Positions 52,497 to 60,971 of a stretch of 64,000 bases of DNA are shown piece after piece. Position numbers and translations under genes: made by a program. Positions within the stretch are counted from its first letter, which is position 1; every line of letters starts with the position of its first letter. This DNA comes from JAYFNU01 sp964460755 (GTDB lineage Bacteria > Bacillota > Clostridia > Oscillospirales > Ruminococcaceae), in the NCBI GenBank assembly GCA_964460755.1, contig CAYWQL010000002.1, forward strand, positions 1 to 64,000, written 5' to 3'. The notes beneath the pieces were generated by a model. The model did not search any database. It was not told where the DNA came from and was given only the letters and a program-made list of their open reading frames with translations.

Positions 52497-53793
52497 TTTC
52501 GCCCTCCTGCTTTATCGCCGATAACGCGCTTTTTCCAATATCGTTTCTCATAAAAGAGCCCTCGAAGCCGATATCTCTCGCCGCGTCATACGCCTTATCG
52601 AGCGCTTTTTTGAGCGTCGAAGCCGTCGCGCTAACTCCAAGCACCCGACCGCCCGCCGAAACAAGCTCATCGCCCTGTTTTTTCGTTCCTGCGTGGTAAA
52701 CGATGACGTCGGCTTTATCGCTCGAGCCCATATTGTTTAATCCGAAAATCGTCTTGCCCTTTTCGTACTTTTCGGGATATCCTCCCGACGCGATAATAAC
52801 ACACGCCGCCGCACCGCCGTCAAAGCCGAAATCAACCTTGTCGAGAGTTCCGTTTGTCGTCGCCATGAATATCTCCAACAGGTCTCCGCGAAGAAGTGGC
52901 AAAACAACCTGAGTTTCGGGGTCGCCGAAGCGACAGTTATATTCAATAACCTTTGGCCCGTCGGGTGTAAGCATCAGTCCGAAATAAAGGCAGCCCTTAA
53001 AAGTACGTCCCTCTTTATTCATCGCCTCAATGGTGGGAAGGAATATCGTTTCCATACATTCAGCCGCGATTTCTTCGGTATAATAGGGGTTCGGCGCAAC
53101 CGCGCCCATACCGCCCGTATTAAGCCCAGTGTCGCCGTCATGCGCCCGCTTGTGGTCCATACTGCTGACCATCGGCACAATCGTTTTTCCATCGGTAAAG
53201 CTTAGCACGGACACCTCTTTGCCCGCAAGAAACTCCTCGATTACAACACGACTTCCCGACGCGCCGAATTTGTTGCCGTCGAGTATGTCGGTTATCGCCG
53301 CGACGGCATCCTTTTCGTTTTCCGATATCAAAACGCCCTTTCCGAGCGCAAGTCCGTCAGCCTTAATCACGACGGGGTATTTATTCATTTTCTTCACATA
53401 TTTTATGGCTCTGTCGGAATTATCGAAAACCTCGTATGCCGCCGTCGGAATATTATAGCGCTTCATAAGGTCTTTTGAAAACGCCTTGCTGCCTTCAATA
53501 ATTGCCGCCGCCTTGCGCGGTCCAAAGGCGGGTATTCCCTCTTTTTCAAGGCAATCCACCATACCGAGCACAAGCGGGTCGTCGGGAGCAACGACCACAT
53601 AGTCTATTTTGTTTTGCTTGGAAAACGCGACGACCCCGTCAATATCGGTCGCAGCTATACCTGTGCAAACCGCGTCGCAGCCTATTCCGCCGTTTCCGGG
53701 CGAGGCATAGATTTCAAGCGGTGTTTTACTCTGTAAAAGCTTCTTAATAATCGCGTGTTCTCTTCCGCCGCCGCCGACTACGAGTATCTTCAT
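52483..53793 (-). CDS. purD: Phosphoribosylamine-glycine ligase
   Basis: The 436-residue ATP-grasp enzyme joins glycine to phosphoribosylamine. It shows the N-terminal GGGGREHAIIKKL motif, KADGLALGKGVLI, GMGAVAPNPYYTEEI, YNCRFGDPETQVVLPLL and the C-terminal domain with ATASTLKKALDKAY. It lies 21 bases after the AICAR transformylase gene. Confidence 0.96.
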   Translation of the reverse strand: MKILVVGGGGREHAIIKKLLQSKTPLEIYASPGNGGIGCDAVCTGIAATDIDGVVAFSKQNKIDYVVVAPDDPLVLGMVDCLEKEGIPAFGPRKAAAIIEGSKAFSKDLMKRYNIPTAAYEVFDNSDRAIKYVKKMNKYPVVIKADGLALGKGVLISENEKDAVAAITDILDGNKFGASGSRVVIEEFLAGKEVSVLSFTDGKTIVPMVSSMDHKRAHDGDTGLNTGGMGAVAPNPYYTEEIAAECMETIFLPTIEAMNKEGRTFKGCLYFGLMLTPDGPKVIEYNCRFGDPETQVVLPLLRGDLLEIFMATTNGTLDKVDFGFDGGAAACVIIASGGYPEKYEKGKTIFGLNNMGSSDKADVIVYHAGTKKQGDELVSAGGRVLGVSATASTLKKALDKAYDAARDIGFEGSFMRNDIGKSALSAIKQEGENGCF

Positions 53794-53814
53794 AATATCT
53801 ACTCCATTTAAAGT

Positions 53815-54984
53815 TTAGTGGTGAAACAATCTCATTCCGTTGAACGCCATAGCTATGCCGTATTTGTCGCAGGTTGCTATTACCTGGTCGTCGCGTATCG
53901 AGCCGCCCGGCTCGACAATAACGCTTACGCCGCTCTTTTTCGCCCGCTCGATATTGTCGCCAAACGGAAAAAACGCATCGCTGCCAAGCGCAACTCCCGT
54001 CACCCTCGAAAGCCATTCCTTTTTGTCGGCGCTTGTTAGCTCCTCGGGCTTTTCCGTAAAGGTCGCCTGCCAGTTTGAAAGCAAATCCGCCGAGTCGTCG
54101 GAAACATAAACGTCGATAGCGTTGTCGCGGTTAGCACGCCCAAGGTCGTCACGGAAGGGCAGCGACAAAACCTTCGGGTGATGGCGAAGCTGCCACACGT
54201 CGGCCTTGTTGCCCGCAAGCCGTGTGCAATGAACGCGGCTTTGCTGTCCCGCGCCGACGCCGATAACCTGACCGCCCGAAGCGTAACAAACCGAGTTCGA
54301 CTGGGTGTATTTAAGCGTTATAAGGCAAATAAGAAGGTCGCGCTTTTGCTCGGCGCTCATCGTCCGGTTTTTGGTCACGATATTATCGAACGCGGTTTCG
54401 TCGATTTTAAAGTTGTTTCTTCCCTGCTCAAAGGTTATACCGAAAACGTCCTTGCGCTCAACCTCGCGCGGGACGTAATTTTTATCTATTTCAACTATGT
54501 TGTAGTTACCGTTTCTCTTGGTTTTTAATATTTCAAGAGCCTTTTCGCTGTAAGCGGGAGCGATTACGCCGTCCGAAACCTCTTTTTTTATTATGAGCGC
54601 CGTCGCTTCGTCGCACTCGTCCGAAAGGGCTATCCAATCGCCGAAGCTGCTCATTCTATCCGCTCCGCGAGCCCTTGCGTAGGCGCACGCCAGCGGGGAA
54701 AGATTATCTATGTCCTCGACAAAATACATTTTTTTAAGCGTATCGTCGAGCGGAAGCCCAAGCGCCGCGCCCGCAGGGCTGACGTGCTTGAAGGAAGCCG
54801 CCGCACACACGCCTGTGGCTTCTTTTAATTCTTTAACCAACTGCCAGGAATTGAACGCGTCGAGAAAGTTAATATATCCCGGCTTTCCCGAAAGCACCTT
54901 TATAGGAAGCTCGCCCTCGCTCATAAAAATCTTCGCGGGTTTTTGGTTGGGGTTGCAGCCGTATTTCAGCTCAAGCTCTTTCAT
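53815..54984 (-). CDS. AICAR transformylase, standalone
   Basis: The 389-residue protein is the transformylase half of PurH without the N-terminal IMP cyclohydrolase domain. It keeps KYGCNPNQ, ASFKHVSPAGAA with the catalytic Lys-His pair, KYTQSNSVCYA, GAGQQSRVHC and SDAFFPF. It uses 10-formyl-THF to formylate AICAR. The cyclohydrolase is encoded separately by the gene just upstream. Confidence 0.93.
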   Translation of the reverse strand: MKELELKYGCNPNQKPAKIFMSEGELPIKVLSGKPGYINFLDAFNSWQLVKELKEATGVCAAASFKHVSPAGAALGLPLDDTLKKMYFVEDIDNLSPLACAYARARGADRMSSFGDWIALSDECDEATALIIKKEVSDGVIAPAYSEKALEILKTKRNGNYNIVEIDKNYVPREVERKDVFGITFEQGRNNFKIDETAFDNIVTKNRTMSAEQKRDLLICLITLKYTQSNSVCYASGGQVIGVGAGQQSRVHCTRLAGNKADVWQLRHHPKVLSLPFRDDLGRANRDNAIDVYVSDDSADLLSNWQATFTEKPEELTSADKKEWLSRVTGVALGSDAFFPFGDNIERAKKSGVSVIVEPGGSIRDDQVIATCDKYGIAMAFNGMRLFHH

Positions 54985-55003
54985 TCTTTTTTCCTCGTAT
55001 CCG

Positions 55004-55726
55004 TTATATTTTTTCGTATTTGTTTATTATTTTGTCTGTGATTTTCCCGCTTTTGAGATTAATATATCTCGCGAAAAAAGCGACTTTATTGTCGTCGTTC
55101 AGACTGCTCCATATACTGTTTGAAAATTCCTCGATATCGCCCTTTATCGCCACGCGAGCAGGCTCGCCCTCAAAGGAAGGAATCGGGTTTCCGTCGTCGA
55201 TATATGTATGGATAAAATGTCCCTCTCCCTTAAGCGGGGTTTCGTATTCGTAAAAATAGCGAAGGCAGGCGTCGCCGTTGCCGTTGTCCGATTTTAAAAT
55301 CGACATCTTGTAGCTAAAACCGCCCTTATCGTTCGGAAGAACTATTCCCGAAATACGGGGTGTGTAGTTCGGGGCGTCGTTCTCAAACTCGCGCGTGCGA
55401 AGCGCCTTGCCAAAGCATTTGCCGTCTTTTATAAAATCGTATATCGTGTCGGTCTGGTTACCGTTGGTTACGATGGATTTTTCGCCAATCGTTCTCACGG
55501 GCGCATAGATAATGTTTTCCGGGTCGGACAGCTTGGCGGCGTCGGCGGCCTCGGTAATTATGCCTTCATCGGTCGCGGTGAACACGCGGTTGCGACTGTT
55601 TACGCTCCTGCCCATAATGAAGTAGCCGATAACGGCATTTTCTCCGCTCTCGTCAAGCCCGATTACAATTCCGCGTCCGGGATAGCTGTTATTTTTTAAT
55701 ATGTCGCCGATTAATTTCTTTTCCAT
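55004..55726 (-). CDS. IMP cyclohydrolase (PurO-like)
   Basis: The 240-residue protein resembles the archaeal-type (Ntn-fold) IMP cyclohydrolase also found in Clostridia: NSYPGRGIVIGLDESGENAVIGYFIMGRS at the N-terminus, NYTPRISGIV and GEGHFIHTYIDDGNPIPSF. It closes the ring of FAICAR to IMP, the last step. A GGGG site supports the ATG at 55726; the longer open frame runs into purN. Its place next to the transformylase that lacks this domain is strong support. Confidence 0.88.
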   Translation of the reverse strand: MEKKLIGDILKNNSYPGRGIVIGLDESGENAVIGYFIMGRSVNSRNRVFTATDEGIITEAADAAKLSDPENIIYAPVRTIGEKSIVTNGNQTDTIYDFIKDGKCFGKALRTREFENDAPNYTPRISGIVLPNDKGGFSYKMSILKSDNGNGDACLRYFYEYETPLKGEGHFIHTYIDDGNPIPSFEGEPARVAIKGDIEEFSNSIWSSLNDDNKVAFFARYINLKSGKITDKIINKYEKI

Positions 55727-55745
55727 TTCATTTCCCCTTATCCTT

Positions 55746-56339
55746 TTATATCTCGCCGTTGCAAAGCATATCAAGCGCCTTCGGAAGAAGACACCATTCT
55801 GCCTGCTCCATAACCCGTTTTTGAAGAATTTCGGGCGTGTCGCCCTCTTTGACCTCAACCGCCTTTTGAAGAATGATTTTCCCGCCGTCGGCTTCGCCGT
55901 TGACGAAGTGAACCGTCGCGCCCGTTACCTTGACGCCCTTTTTGAGTGCCTGCTCGTGAACCCTTAAGCCGTAGTAGCCCTTGCCGCAAAAGGAGGGAAT
56001 AAGCGCGGGGTGAACGTTGATTATCTTATTTTCATAGGCATTTACGACCGTTTCGCTTAGTATCGAAAGAAAGCCCGCCAAAACGACGACGTCGATATTA
56101 TAGTCCTTAAGCGTTTTTAAAATCGCGCTGTTATACTCCTCGTTCGTCGCAAAGCTCTTTCGCTCGACGACCTCGAAGGGTATGTCCGCCGCTTTCGCAC
56201 GCTCGAGCGCGAAAACTCCCGCCTTGCTTGAAAGCACAAGGGCAAGCTCGCCGTTCTTTATGCCGCCGCTTTTCTTTTTCTCAATTATCGCGCCAAGGTT
56301 CGTGCCTCCGCCCGAAACGAGAACCGCTACCCTCAGCAT
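55746..56339 (-). CDS. purN: Phosphoribosylglycinamide formyltransferase
   Basis: The 197-residue, folate-dependent enzyme formylates GAR. It shows VLVSGGGTNL at the N-terminus, the VVLAGFLSILSETVV region, INVHPALIPSFCGKGYYG with the catalytic residues, and GATVHFVNGEADGGKII. It overlaps purM by seven bases. Confidence 0.96.
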   Translation of the reverse strand: MLRVAVLVSGGGTNLGAIIEKKKSGGIKNGELALVLSSKAGVFALERAKAADIPFEVVERKSFATNEEYNSAILKTLKDYNIDVVVLAGFLSILSETVVNAYENKIINVHPALIPSFCGKGYYGLRVHEQALKKGVKVTGATVHFVNGEADGGKIILQKAVEVKEGDTPEILQKRVMEQAEWCLLPKALDMLCNGEI

Positions 56340-57367
56340 AGCTCAATTCCCTTTTCGCCATTTGCGATTTGACCGATAATATAAGCGTCTTCGCCGTTGG
56401 CTTTAAGTATTCTTACCGCCTCGTCCGCCTGCTCGGCGGGTACGGTCAGGGTCATTCCGACCCCCATATTAAAGGTGTTGAACATATCCCGTTCGGGTAT
56501 GCCGCCCGTTTTCGCGATAAGGTCGAAAATGGGAAGAATTTTGATGTCGGATTTTTTTATTATGACCCTCTTTCCCTCTGGAAGAGCGCGCGGAATATTC
56601 TCGTAAAATCCGCCGCCGGTGATATGGCTAATCGACGAAACGTCAACCTTGTCAACAAGGGCAAGCACGGGCTTTACATATATTTTTGTCGGGGTGAGCA
56701 GCGCTTCTCCGACGCTTGAGCCAAGCTCGGCAACATACTGCTTTATGTCGCTTTTTTCTACGTTGAAAACCTTTCTAACAAGCGAAAACCCGTTCGAGTG
56801 AACCCCTGACGAGGGAAGCGCGATAAGCGCGTCGCCCGCTTTCATTTCTGTGTTGTCGGTTATCTTGTCCTTATCCACGACGCCGACCGTAAAGCCCGCG
56901 AGGTCATACTCGTCCTCGGGATAGAAGCCCGGCATTTCGGCGGTTTCTCCGCCGATAAGCGCCGCGTCCGACTGAACGCAGCCCTCCGCCACGCCCGACA
57001 CAATCGCCGCTATCCTTTCGGGAACATTTTTGCCGCAGGCGATATAATCGAGGAAAAAAAGTGGCTTTGCTTTTGTTGTAATTACGTCGTTCACGCACAT
57101 GGCTACGCAGTCTATGCCGACCGTGTCGTACTTTTCCATAATGAAAGCGATTTTAAGCTTTGTGCCGACTCCGTCGGTTCCGCTGACCAAAACCGGTTTT
57201 TTTATGCCTGTTAAGTCAAGCTCGAAAAGTCCGCCAAAGCCGCCCAGCCCGCCGATAGCGCCGCTCGTCATTGTTCTTGCGACGTGCTTTTTCATAAGCT
57301 CGACCGCCGTATACCCAGCAGTAATGTCGACGCCCGCGTCCTTATAGGATTGAGAGAAGCTGTCCAT
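56333..57367 (-). CDS. purM: Phosphoribosylformylglycinamidine cyclo-ligase
   Basis: The 344-residue AIR synthetase shows GGFGGLFELD, DGVGTKLKIA, the CVNDVITTKAKPLFFLDYIACGK region, GGETAEMPGFY and THITGGGFYEN-like ISHITGGGFYENIPRALP. It makes AIR from FGAM. It lies 11 bases after purF. Confidence 0.96.
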   Translation of the reverse strand: MDSFSQSYKDAGVDITAGYTAVELMKKHVARTMTSGAIGGLGGFGGLFELDLTGIKKPVLVSGTDGVGTKLKIAFIMEKYDTVGIDCVAMCVNDVITTKAKPLFFLDYIACGKNVPERIAAIVSGVAEGCVQSDAALIGGETAEMPGFYPEDEYDLAGFTVGVVDKDKITDNTEMKAGDALIALPSSGVHSNGFSLVRKVFNVEKSDIKQYVAELGSSVGEALLTPTKIYVKPVLALVDKVDVSSISHITGGGFYENIPRALPEGKRVIIKKSDIKILPIFDLIAKTGGIPERDMFNTFNMGVGMTLTVPAEQADEAVRILKANGEDAYIIGQIANGEKGIELC

Positions 57368-57378
57368 AGTTTCCTCCG

Positions 57379-58821
57379 TTAATCGTTGTTTTCGGATATT
57401 TTCTTTTCGAACTTGCTCTTTTGAGCGTCCTTGGGAACCTCAAGAGGATATTTCCCCGTGAAGCAGCCGTCGCACATTGAGCATTTCGTGTTGTCCGCAA
57501 GCTTCGGAAGGTCGTCAACCGAAAGAAACGCAAGGCTGTCGACGCCGATTATCTCGCGAATTTCTTCGATAGAATGCTTATAAGCTATAAGATAATCGCT
57601 CGAAGATATATCCGTACCGAAATAGCAGGGATATTTAAAGGGGGGCGACGACAGACGGAAATGAATTTCCTTAGCGCCCGCCTCTTTAAGAAGCTTGATT
57701 ATTTTAAGGCTTGTCGTACCTCGAACTATTGAGTCGTCGATAAGCACGACACGTTTATCCTTAACCGTCGCGGAAATGGGATTAAGCTTTATGCGCACGT
57801 CGTTTTCGCGCTGCTTTTGCGTCGGCGCGATAAAGGTACGTCCGATGTATTTATTTTTAAGAAAGCCTATGCCGTAGGGTATGCCGCTCTGCTTGGCATA
57901 GCCGAGCGCGGCGTCAATGCCCGAATCGGGAACGCCGATAACGACGTCCGCCTGAACGGGGTGATTGAGCGCGAGAAGCGAGCCTGCCCTTTGACGCGCG
58001 ATATGAACAGACGAGCCGTTAATAACGCTGTCGGGACGCGCGAAATAAATATATTCAAAAACGCAAAACGCGCTTTTTTGACCGCAATGTGATTTATCGC
58101 TCTTTATGCCCTCGTCGGTAACCGTCACAACCTCGCCGGGTTCGATATCACGCACAAAGGTCGCGCCGATTGAATCGAGCGCACAGCTTTCGCTTGCAAA
58201 GATAACGCTGTTGCCGAGCGAGCCCATACAAAGCGGACGGAAGCCGAAGGGGTCGCGTGCGGCAATAAGCTTGCGCGGCGACATAACAACAAGCGAAAAG
58301 GCTCCCTTTATTGTATCCATGGACGCAATAACCGCGTCCTCGATTGAGGCGGTTTTAAGTCGCTCGTTAATTATCGTATAGGCTATAACCTCCGTATCGC
58401 TCGACGAATGGAAAAGCCCGCCCGTAAGCTCAATTTTATCGCGAAGCTCGGACGCGTTCGTTAGGTTTCCGTTGTGCGCGATGGCAAGGTTGCCCTTTAT
58501 GTGGCGAAGGACGATAGGCTGACAGTTGCTCGCGCTCCTCGTTCCCGTAGTCGCATAGCGACAGTGCCCGACCGCCATTCTTCCGCGCGGCATTGTTTCG
58601 AGTACCTCCTTTGTGAAGACCTCGTTTACCAAGCCGACGTTTTTATGAACGTTTATTACTCCGTCGTCGTTGACAGCTATTCCGCAGCTCTCCTGTCCTC
58701 TGTGCTGAAGAGCGTAAAGTCCGTAGTATGTCGCCTGAACGACATCCTCAACCTCGCCGTTGTTGAATATGCCGAACACGCCGCATTCCTCGTGAAGCTT
58801 ATCGTATTGAAATTCACACAT
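57379..58821 (-). CDS. purF: Amidophosphoribosyltransferase
   Basis: The 480-residue enzyme makes phosphoribosylamine, the committed step. A 12-residue propeptide (MCEFQYDKLHEE) precedes the catalytic Cys13 (CGVFGIFN). The PRPP loop is VVLIDDSIVRGTT. Cysteines fit the Bacillus-type 4Fe-4S form: one in FCVFEYIYFARPDS, one in KYPCYFGTD and two to three in CSMCDGCFTGKYP near the C-terminus. It begins four bases after purC. Confidence 0.96.
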   Translation of the reverse strand: MCEFQYDKLHEECGVFGIFNNGEVEDVVQATYYGLYALQHRGQESCGIAVNDDGVINVHKNVGLVNEVFTKEVLETMPRGRMAVGHCRYATTGTRSASNCQPIVLRHIKGNLAIAHNGNLTNASELRDKIELTGGLFHSSSDTEVIAYTIINERLKTASIEDAVIASMDTIKGAFSLVVMSPRKLIAARDPFGFRPLCMGSLGNSVIFASESCALDSIGATFVRDIEPGEVVTVTDEGIKSDKSHCGQKSAFCVFEYIYFARPDSVINGSSVHIARQRAGSLLALNHPVQADVVIGVPDSGIDAALGYAKQSGIPYGIGFLKNKYIGRTFIAPTQKQRENDVRIKLNPISATVKDKRVVLIDDSIVRGTTSLKIIKLLKEAGAKEIHFRLSSPPFKYPCYFGTDISSSDYLIAYKHSIEEIREIIGVDSLAFLSVDDLPKLADNTKCSMCDGCFTGKYPLEVPKDAQKSKFEKKISENND

Positions 58822-58825
58822 CTTA

Positions 58826-59536
58826 CTATTCTCCTAACAGACGTTTCATAACCTCTTTGTATGCGTCCTCTTCCCCGCCAAGGTCGCGGCGGAAAAGGTC
58901 CTTGTCGAGGTGCTCGTGGGTCACGGTATCCCAGAAGCGGCAGGTGTCGGGGCTTATTTCGTCCGCCAAAACTATGCTGCCGTCGGGAAGACGTCCGAAC
59001 TCAAGCTTAAAGTCGATAAGCTCGATATTCGCGTCCTTGAGGTACTCGGTAAGAATATCGTTAATTTTAAAAGAAAGAGTAGCAATAGTATTAAGCTCGT
59101 CCTTTGTCGCCGCGCCTATAGCCGCGATATGGTATTCGTTGACCATCGGGTCGCCGAGCGCGTCGTCCTTGTAGCAGTATTCGAGCACGGTGCTTTTAAG
59201 CTTGGTGCCCTCCGCCATTCCAAGGCGTTTCGCAAGCGAGCCCGCCGCAACGTTGCGAACGATAACCTCAAGAGGCACGATTTGAACCTTCTTGACAAGC
59301 GTCTCGCGGTCGTTAAGCTCTTTGACAAAATGAGTGGGTATTCCCTTCGCTTCAAGCATCTTCATAAGCGAATTTGTCACGCGATTGTTTACGACGCCCT
59401 TTCCGCGAATTGTGCCCTTCTTAGCGCCGTTGCCCGCCGTCGCGTCGTCCTTGTAATCAACAAGAACTATGCTCGCGTCGTCTGTGGCATAGACCTTTTT
59501 TGCTTTTCCTTCATAGAGTAACTCTTTCTTTTCCAT
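58826..59536 (-). CDS. purC: SAICAR synthetase
   Basis: The 236-residue enzyme couples aspartate to CAIR. It shows LLYEGKAKKVY at the N-terminus, DYKDDATAGNGAKKG, VPLEVIVRNVAAGSLAKR and LADEISPDTCRFWD. It lies 23 bases after purE. Confidence 0.97.
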   Translation of the reverse strand: MEKKELLYEGKAKKVYATDDASIVLVDYKDDATAGNGAKKGTIRGKGVVNNRVTNSLMKMLEAKGIPTHFVKELNDRETLVKKVQIVPLEVIVRNVAAGSLAKRLGMAEGTKLKSTVLEYCYKDDALGDPMVNEYHIAAIGAATKDELNTIATLSFKINDILTEYLKDANIELIDFKLEFGRLPDGSIVLADEISPDTCRFWDTVTHEHLDKDLFRRDLGGEEDAYKEVMKRLLGE

Positions 59537-59559
59537 TTCTTTTCACCTCAAAATTTTAT

Positions 59560-60057
59560 TTATAAGCTTTTGATTTCTTCTTGAAGCTTTTTGTCCTTTT
59601 GCGCGATTTCGCCGACCATTTCGGCTCTCATATTTTTAAGCTCGCGTGAAAGACCCTCATCGGAAAGTGCGAGCATTTGGGCGGCAAGTATCGCCGCGTT
59701 CTTCGCCCCGTTAAGCGCGACCGTCGCGACCGGTATTCCGCTTGGCATCATTACACTTGCCAAAAGTGCGTCGAGTCCGTCGAGCGCGCCGCCTTTTATC
59801 GGTACGGCTATAACGGGAAGCACCGTATTCGCCGCAATCACTCCGCCAAGGTGCGCTGCCATTCCCGCCGCCGAAATAATGACGCCAAAACCGTTTTTCT
59901 CGGCGTCCTTCGCGAAGCTTTCGACCTCCTGCGGGGTACGGTGGGCGCTCATTACGCGCGCCTCAAAGGGTATTCCGAATTTCTTAAGCTGGACCGCCGC
60001 CGCCTTAACGACTGACCAGTCGCTGTCGCTTCCCATAATGATGGCAACCTTTTTCAT
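59560..60057 (-). CDS. purE: 5-(carboxyamino)imidazole ribonucleotide mutase (class I PurE)
   Basis: The 165-residue protein shows IIMGSDSDWSVVK, MSAHRTP and ISAAGMAAHLGGVIAANTVLPVIAVP, the class I pattern. Class I enzymes normally use N5-CAIR made by PurK, but no purK lies in this operon. AAGGA seven bases upstream places the start at 60057. It is the first gene of the purine operon and sits directly behind the leader terminator. Confidence 0.95.
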   Translation of the reverse strand: MKKVAIIMGSDSDWSVVKAAAVQLKKFGIPFEARVMSAHRTPQEVESFAKDAEKNGFGVIISAAGMAAHLGGVIAANTVLPVIAVPIKGGALDGLDALLASVMMPSGIPVATVALNGAKNAAILAAQMLALSDEGLSRELKNMRAEMVGEIAQKDKKLQEEIKSL

Positions 60058-60076
60058 AACGTCTTCCTTTCCAAAC

Positions 60077-60111
60077 AAAAAAGACACTGTGCATAAGCGT
60101 GCAACAATGCC
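60077..60111 (-). terminator. Leader terminator ahead of purE
   Basis: On the minus strand GGCATTG-TTGCA pairs with TGCA-CAGTGTC (11-12 pairs with one bulged base) and TTTTTT follows. It stands 20 bases before the purE start. Its loop holds CGCTTA (60094-60099), complementary to the closing-stem 3' strand of the upstream fold. Confidence 0.75.
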
Positions 60112-60141
60112 TTAAAAAATTACGGTGTGTTTATATAGGGT

Positions 60142-60250
60142 GAGGCGCTTACAGGCGGAACTTTCCCCGCTTGCTTTCGTCACTCTCTGGCAACAGGGTA
60201 TATTATCCCCTACGTCAAATGATTTTAAAATCCAAGACATAAGGCACCTC
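60142..60250 (-). promoter_or_regulatory. Candidate riboswitch or structured attenuator upstream of purE, class not identified
   Basis: A long-range stem closes the leader: GAGGTGC(C)TTA at 60250-60240 pairs with TAAGCGCCTC at 60151-60142 (10 pairs, one bulge). Inside are hairpins GATTTTAAAATC, AGGG...ACCCT, TTGC...GCAA and GCGGGG-AAAG-TTCCGC. The 3' strand of the closing stem (TGTAAGCG) can also pair over 8 bases with the terminator loop 45 bases downstream, the usual aptamer/antiterminator/terminator design. I compared it by eye with purine, PRPP (ykkC), ZTP, THF, SAM and glycine types; it has a CCGCCTG piece as in ZTP but lacks the partner GGCG. The GGGAGGTG before an in-frame ATG belongs to the stem. 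Confidence 0.6.
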
Positions 60251-60285
60251 CCGAAAACTTTATTTGTTTTGAGATTACATATACA

Positions 60286-60314
60286 ATATTAAATGTTTGC
60301 CGCTATAAAAGCAA
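60286..60314 (-). promoter_or_regulatory. Promoter of the purine operon
   Basis: TTGCTT and TAATAT are separated by 17 bases, which puts the transcription start near 60279, about 30 bases before the closing stem and about 220 bases before purE. Confidence 0.65.
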
Positions 60315-60518
60315 TGTATTTCGCGCCGATTTTTGATTTTCGTAATAAAACACAACTTGGGTATTTTATATAACAAATAATTGTGGTAATTTTACAAATA
60401 AATATAACATATAGCCTTCAAAATTTTCGATAATACGAGATATGGTGAAATCAACCCTCTTTTTCGCACTTAGTTTCATTTTTTTCAAAAAGTTTACACA
60501 ATAACGCTTATTTTTTAC
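60315..60518. other. AT-rich intergenic stretch, no gene seen
   Basis: About 200 bases of very AT-rich DNA lie between the divergent purine promoter and the promoter at 60519. I see no ORF, tRNA or clear hairpin. A few short AT dyads (for example TTATATAACAAATAA) could be upstream promoter elements. Confidence 0.5.
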
Positions 60519-60547
60519 TTGGCAAAAGGAATAATAAACATTATAAT
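60519..60547 (+). promoter_or_regulatory. Promoter of the small helical protein gene
   Basis: TTGGCA and TATAAT are separated by 17 bases, 35 bases before the ATG. Confidence 0.75.
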
Positions 60548-60582
60548 GAACTTAGCGAAACAATAAACAGGAGGTAAATATT

Positions 60583-60915
60583 ATGGGCTTTTTTAGCAGA
60601 CTTTTAGGACTTGGGCTTACAGTAGGCGCAACGGTCGCGGCGGTCAAGGTCGCCGAGCGATATAACGAAAACAAAGCGGCAAGCGAAAACCCCGACGAAA
60701 AGAAAAACGCCGAAATGGTCTTTAACGACATATCGAAGGCGGCGAGCGAGGTTTATAACGAAACCGCGGTCAAGGCGAAGGATTTTGCCGAGTCGGTCAA
60801 GGCGAAAACACCCGAATACGTCGAAAAGGTAAAAAAAGAATTCGGCGGCGCGGCAAAGGACGCGAAAGAGGGCTTCGACGAGGTTGTCGACGAAATTAAG
60901 GACGATTTAAAATAA
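60583..60915 (+). CDS. Small YtxH-like helical protein
   Basis: The 110-residue protein has a hydrophobic, glycine-rich N-terminal helix (about 1-22, possibly membrane-attached) and then a long Lys/Glu/Ala-rich amphipathic helix, as in YtxH-like or LEA-like small proteins. It has a near-consensus promoter and an AGGAGGTAA site, so high expression is likely. Its function is unknown. Confidence 0.7.
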   Translation: MGFFSRLLGLGLTVGATVAAVKVAERYNENKAASENPDEKKNAEMVFNDISKAASEVYNETAVKAKDFAESVKAKTPEYVEKVKKEFGGAAKDAKEGFDEVVDEIKDDLK

Positions 60916-60926
60916 GCGACTTTAAC

Positions 60927-60950
60927 GGACTGTTTCGCAAGAAACAGTCC
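60927..60950 (+). other. Perfect hairpin without T run
   Basis: GGACTGTTTC and GAAACAGTCC close a GCAA tetraloop, 12 bases after the previous stop. There is no T tract, so it is more likely an mRNA 3' stabiliser or processing site than a terminator. Confidence 0.5.
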
Positions 60951-60971
60951 GACGCATTATCAGAAGTAATT

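Noticed and set aside
60119..60228. A uORF with GGGAGGTG before an ATG in the purE leader
   Set aside because: The GGGAGGTG sequence forms the 5' strand of the 10-bp closing stem, the peptide has no amino acid bias, and its codons do not resemble those of neighbouring genes.
60142..60250. ZTP riboswitch
   Set aside because: CCGCCTG is present, but the upstream GGCG partner and the GGGAGC segment of the ZTP consensus are missing.
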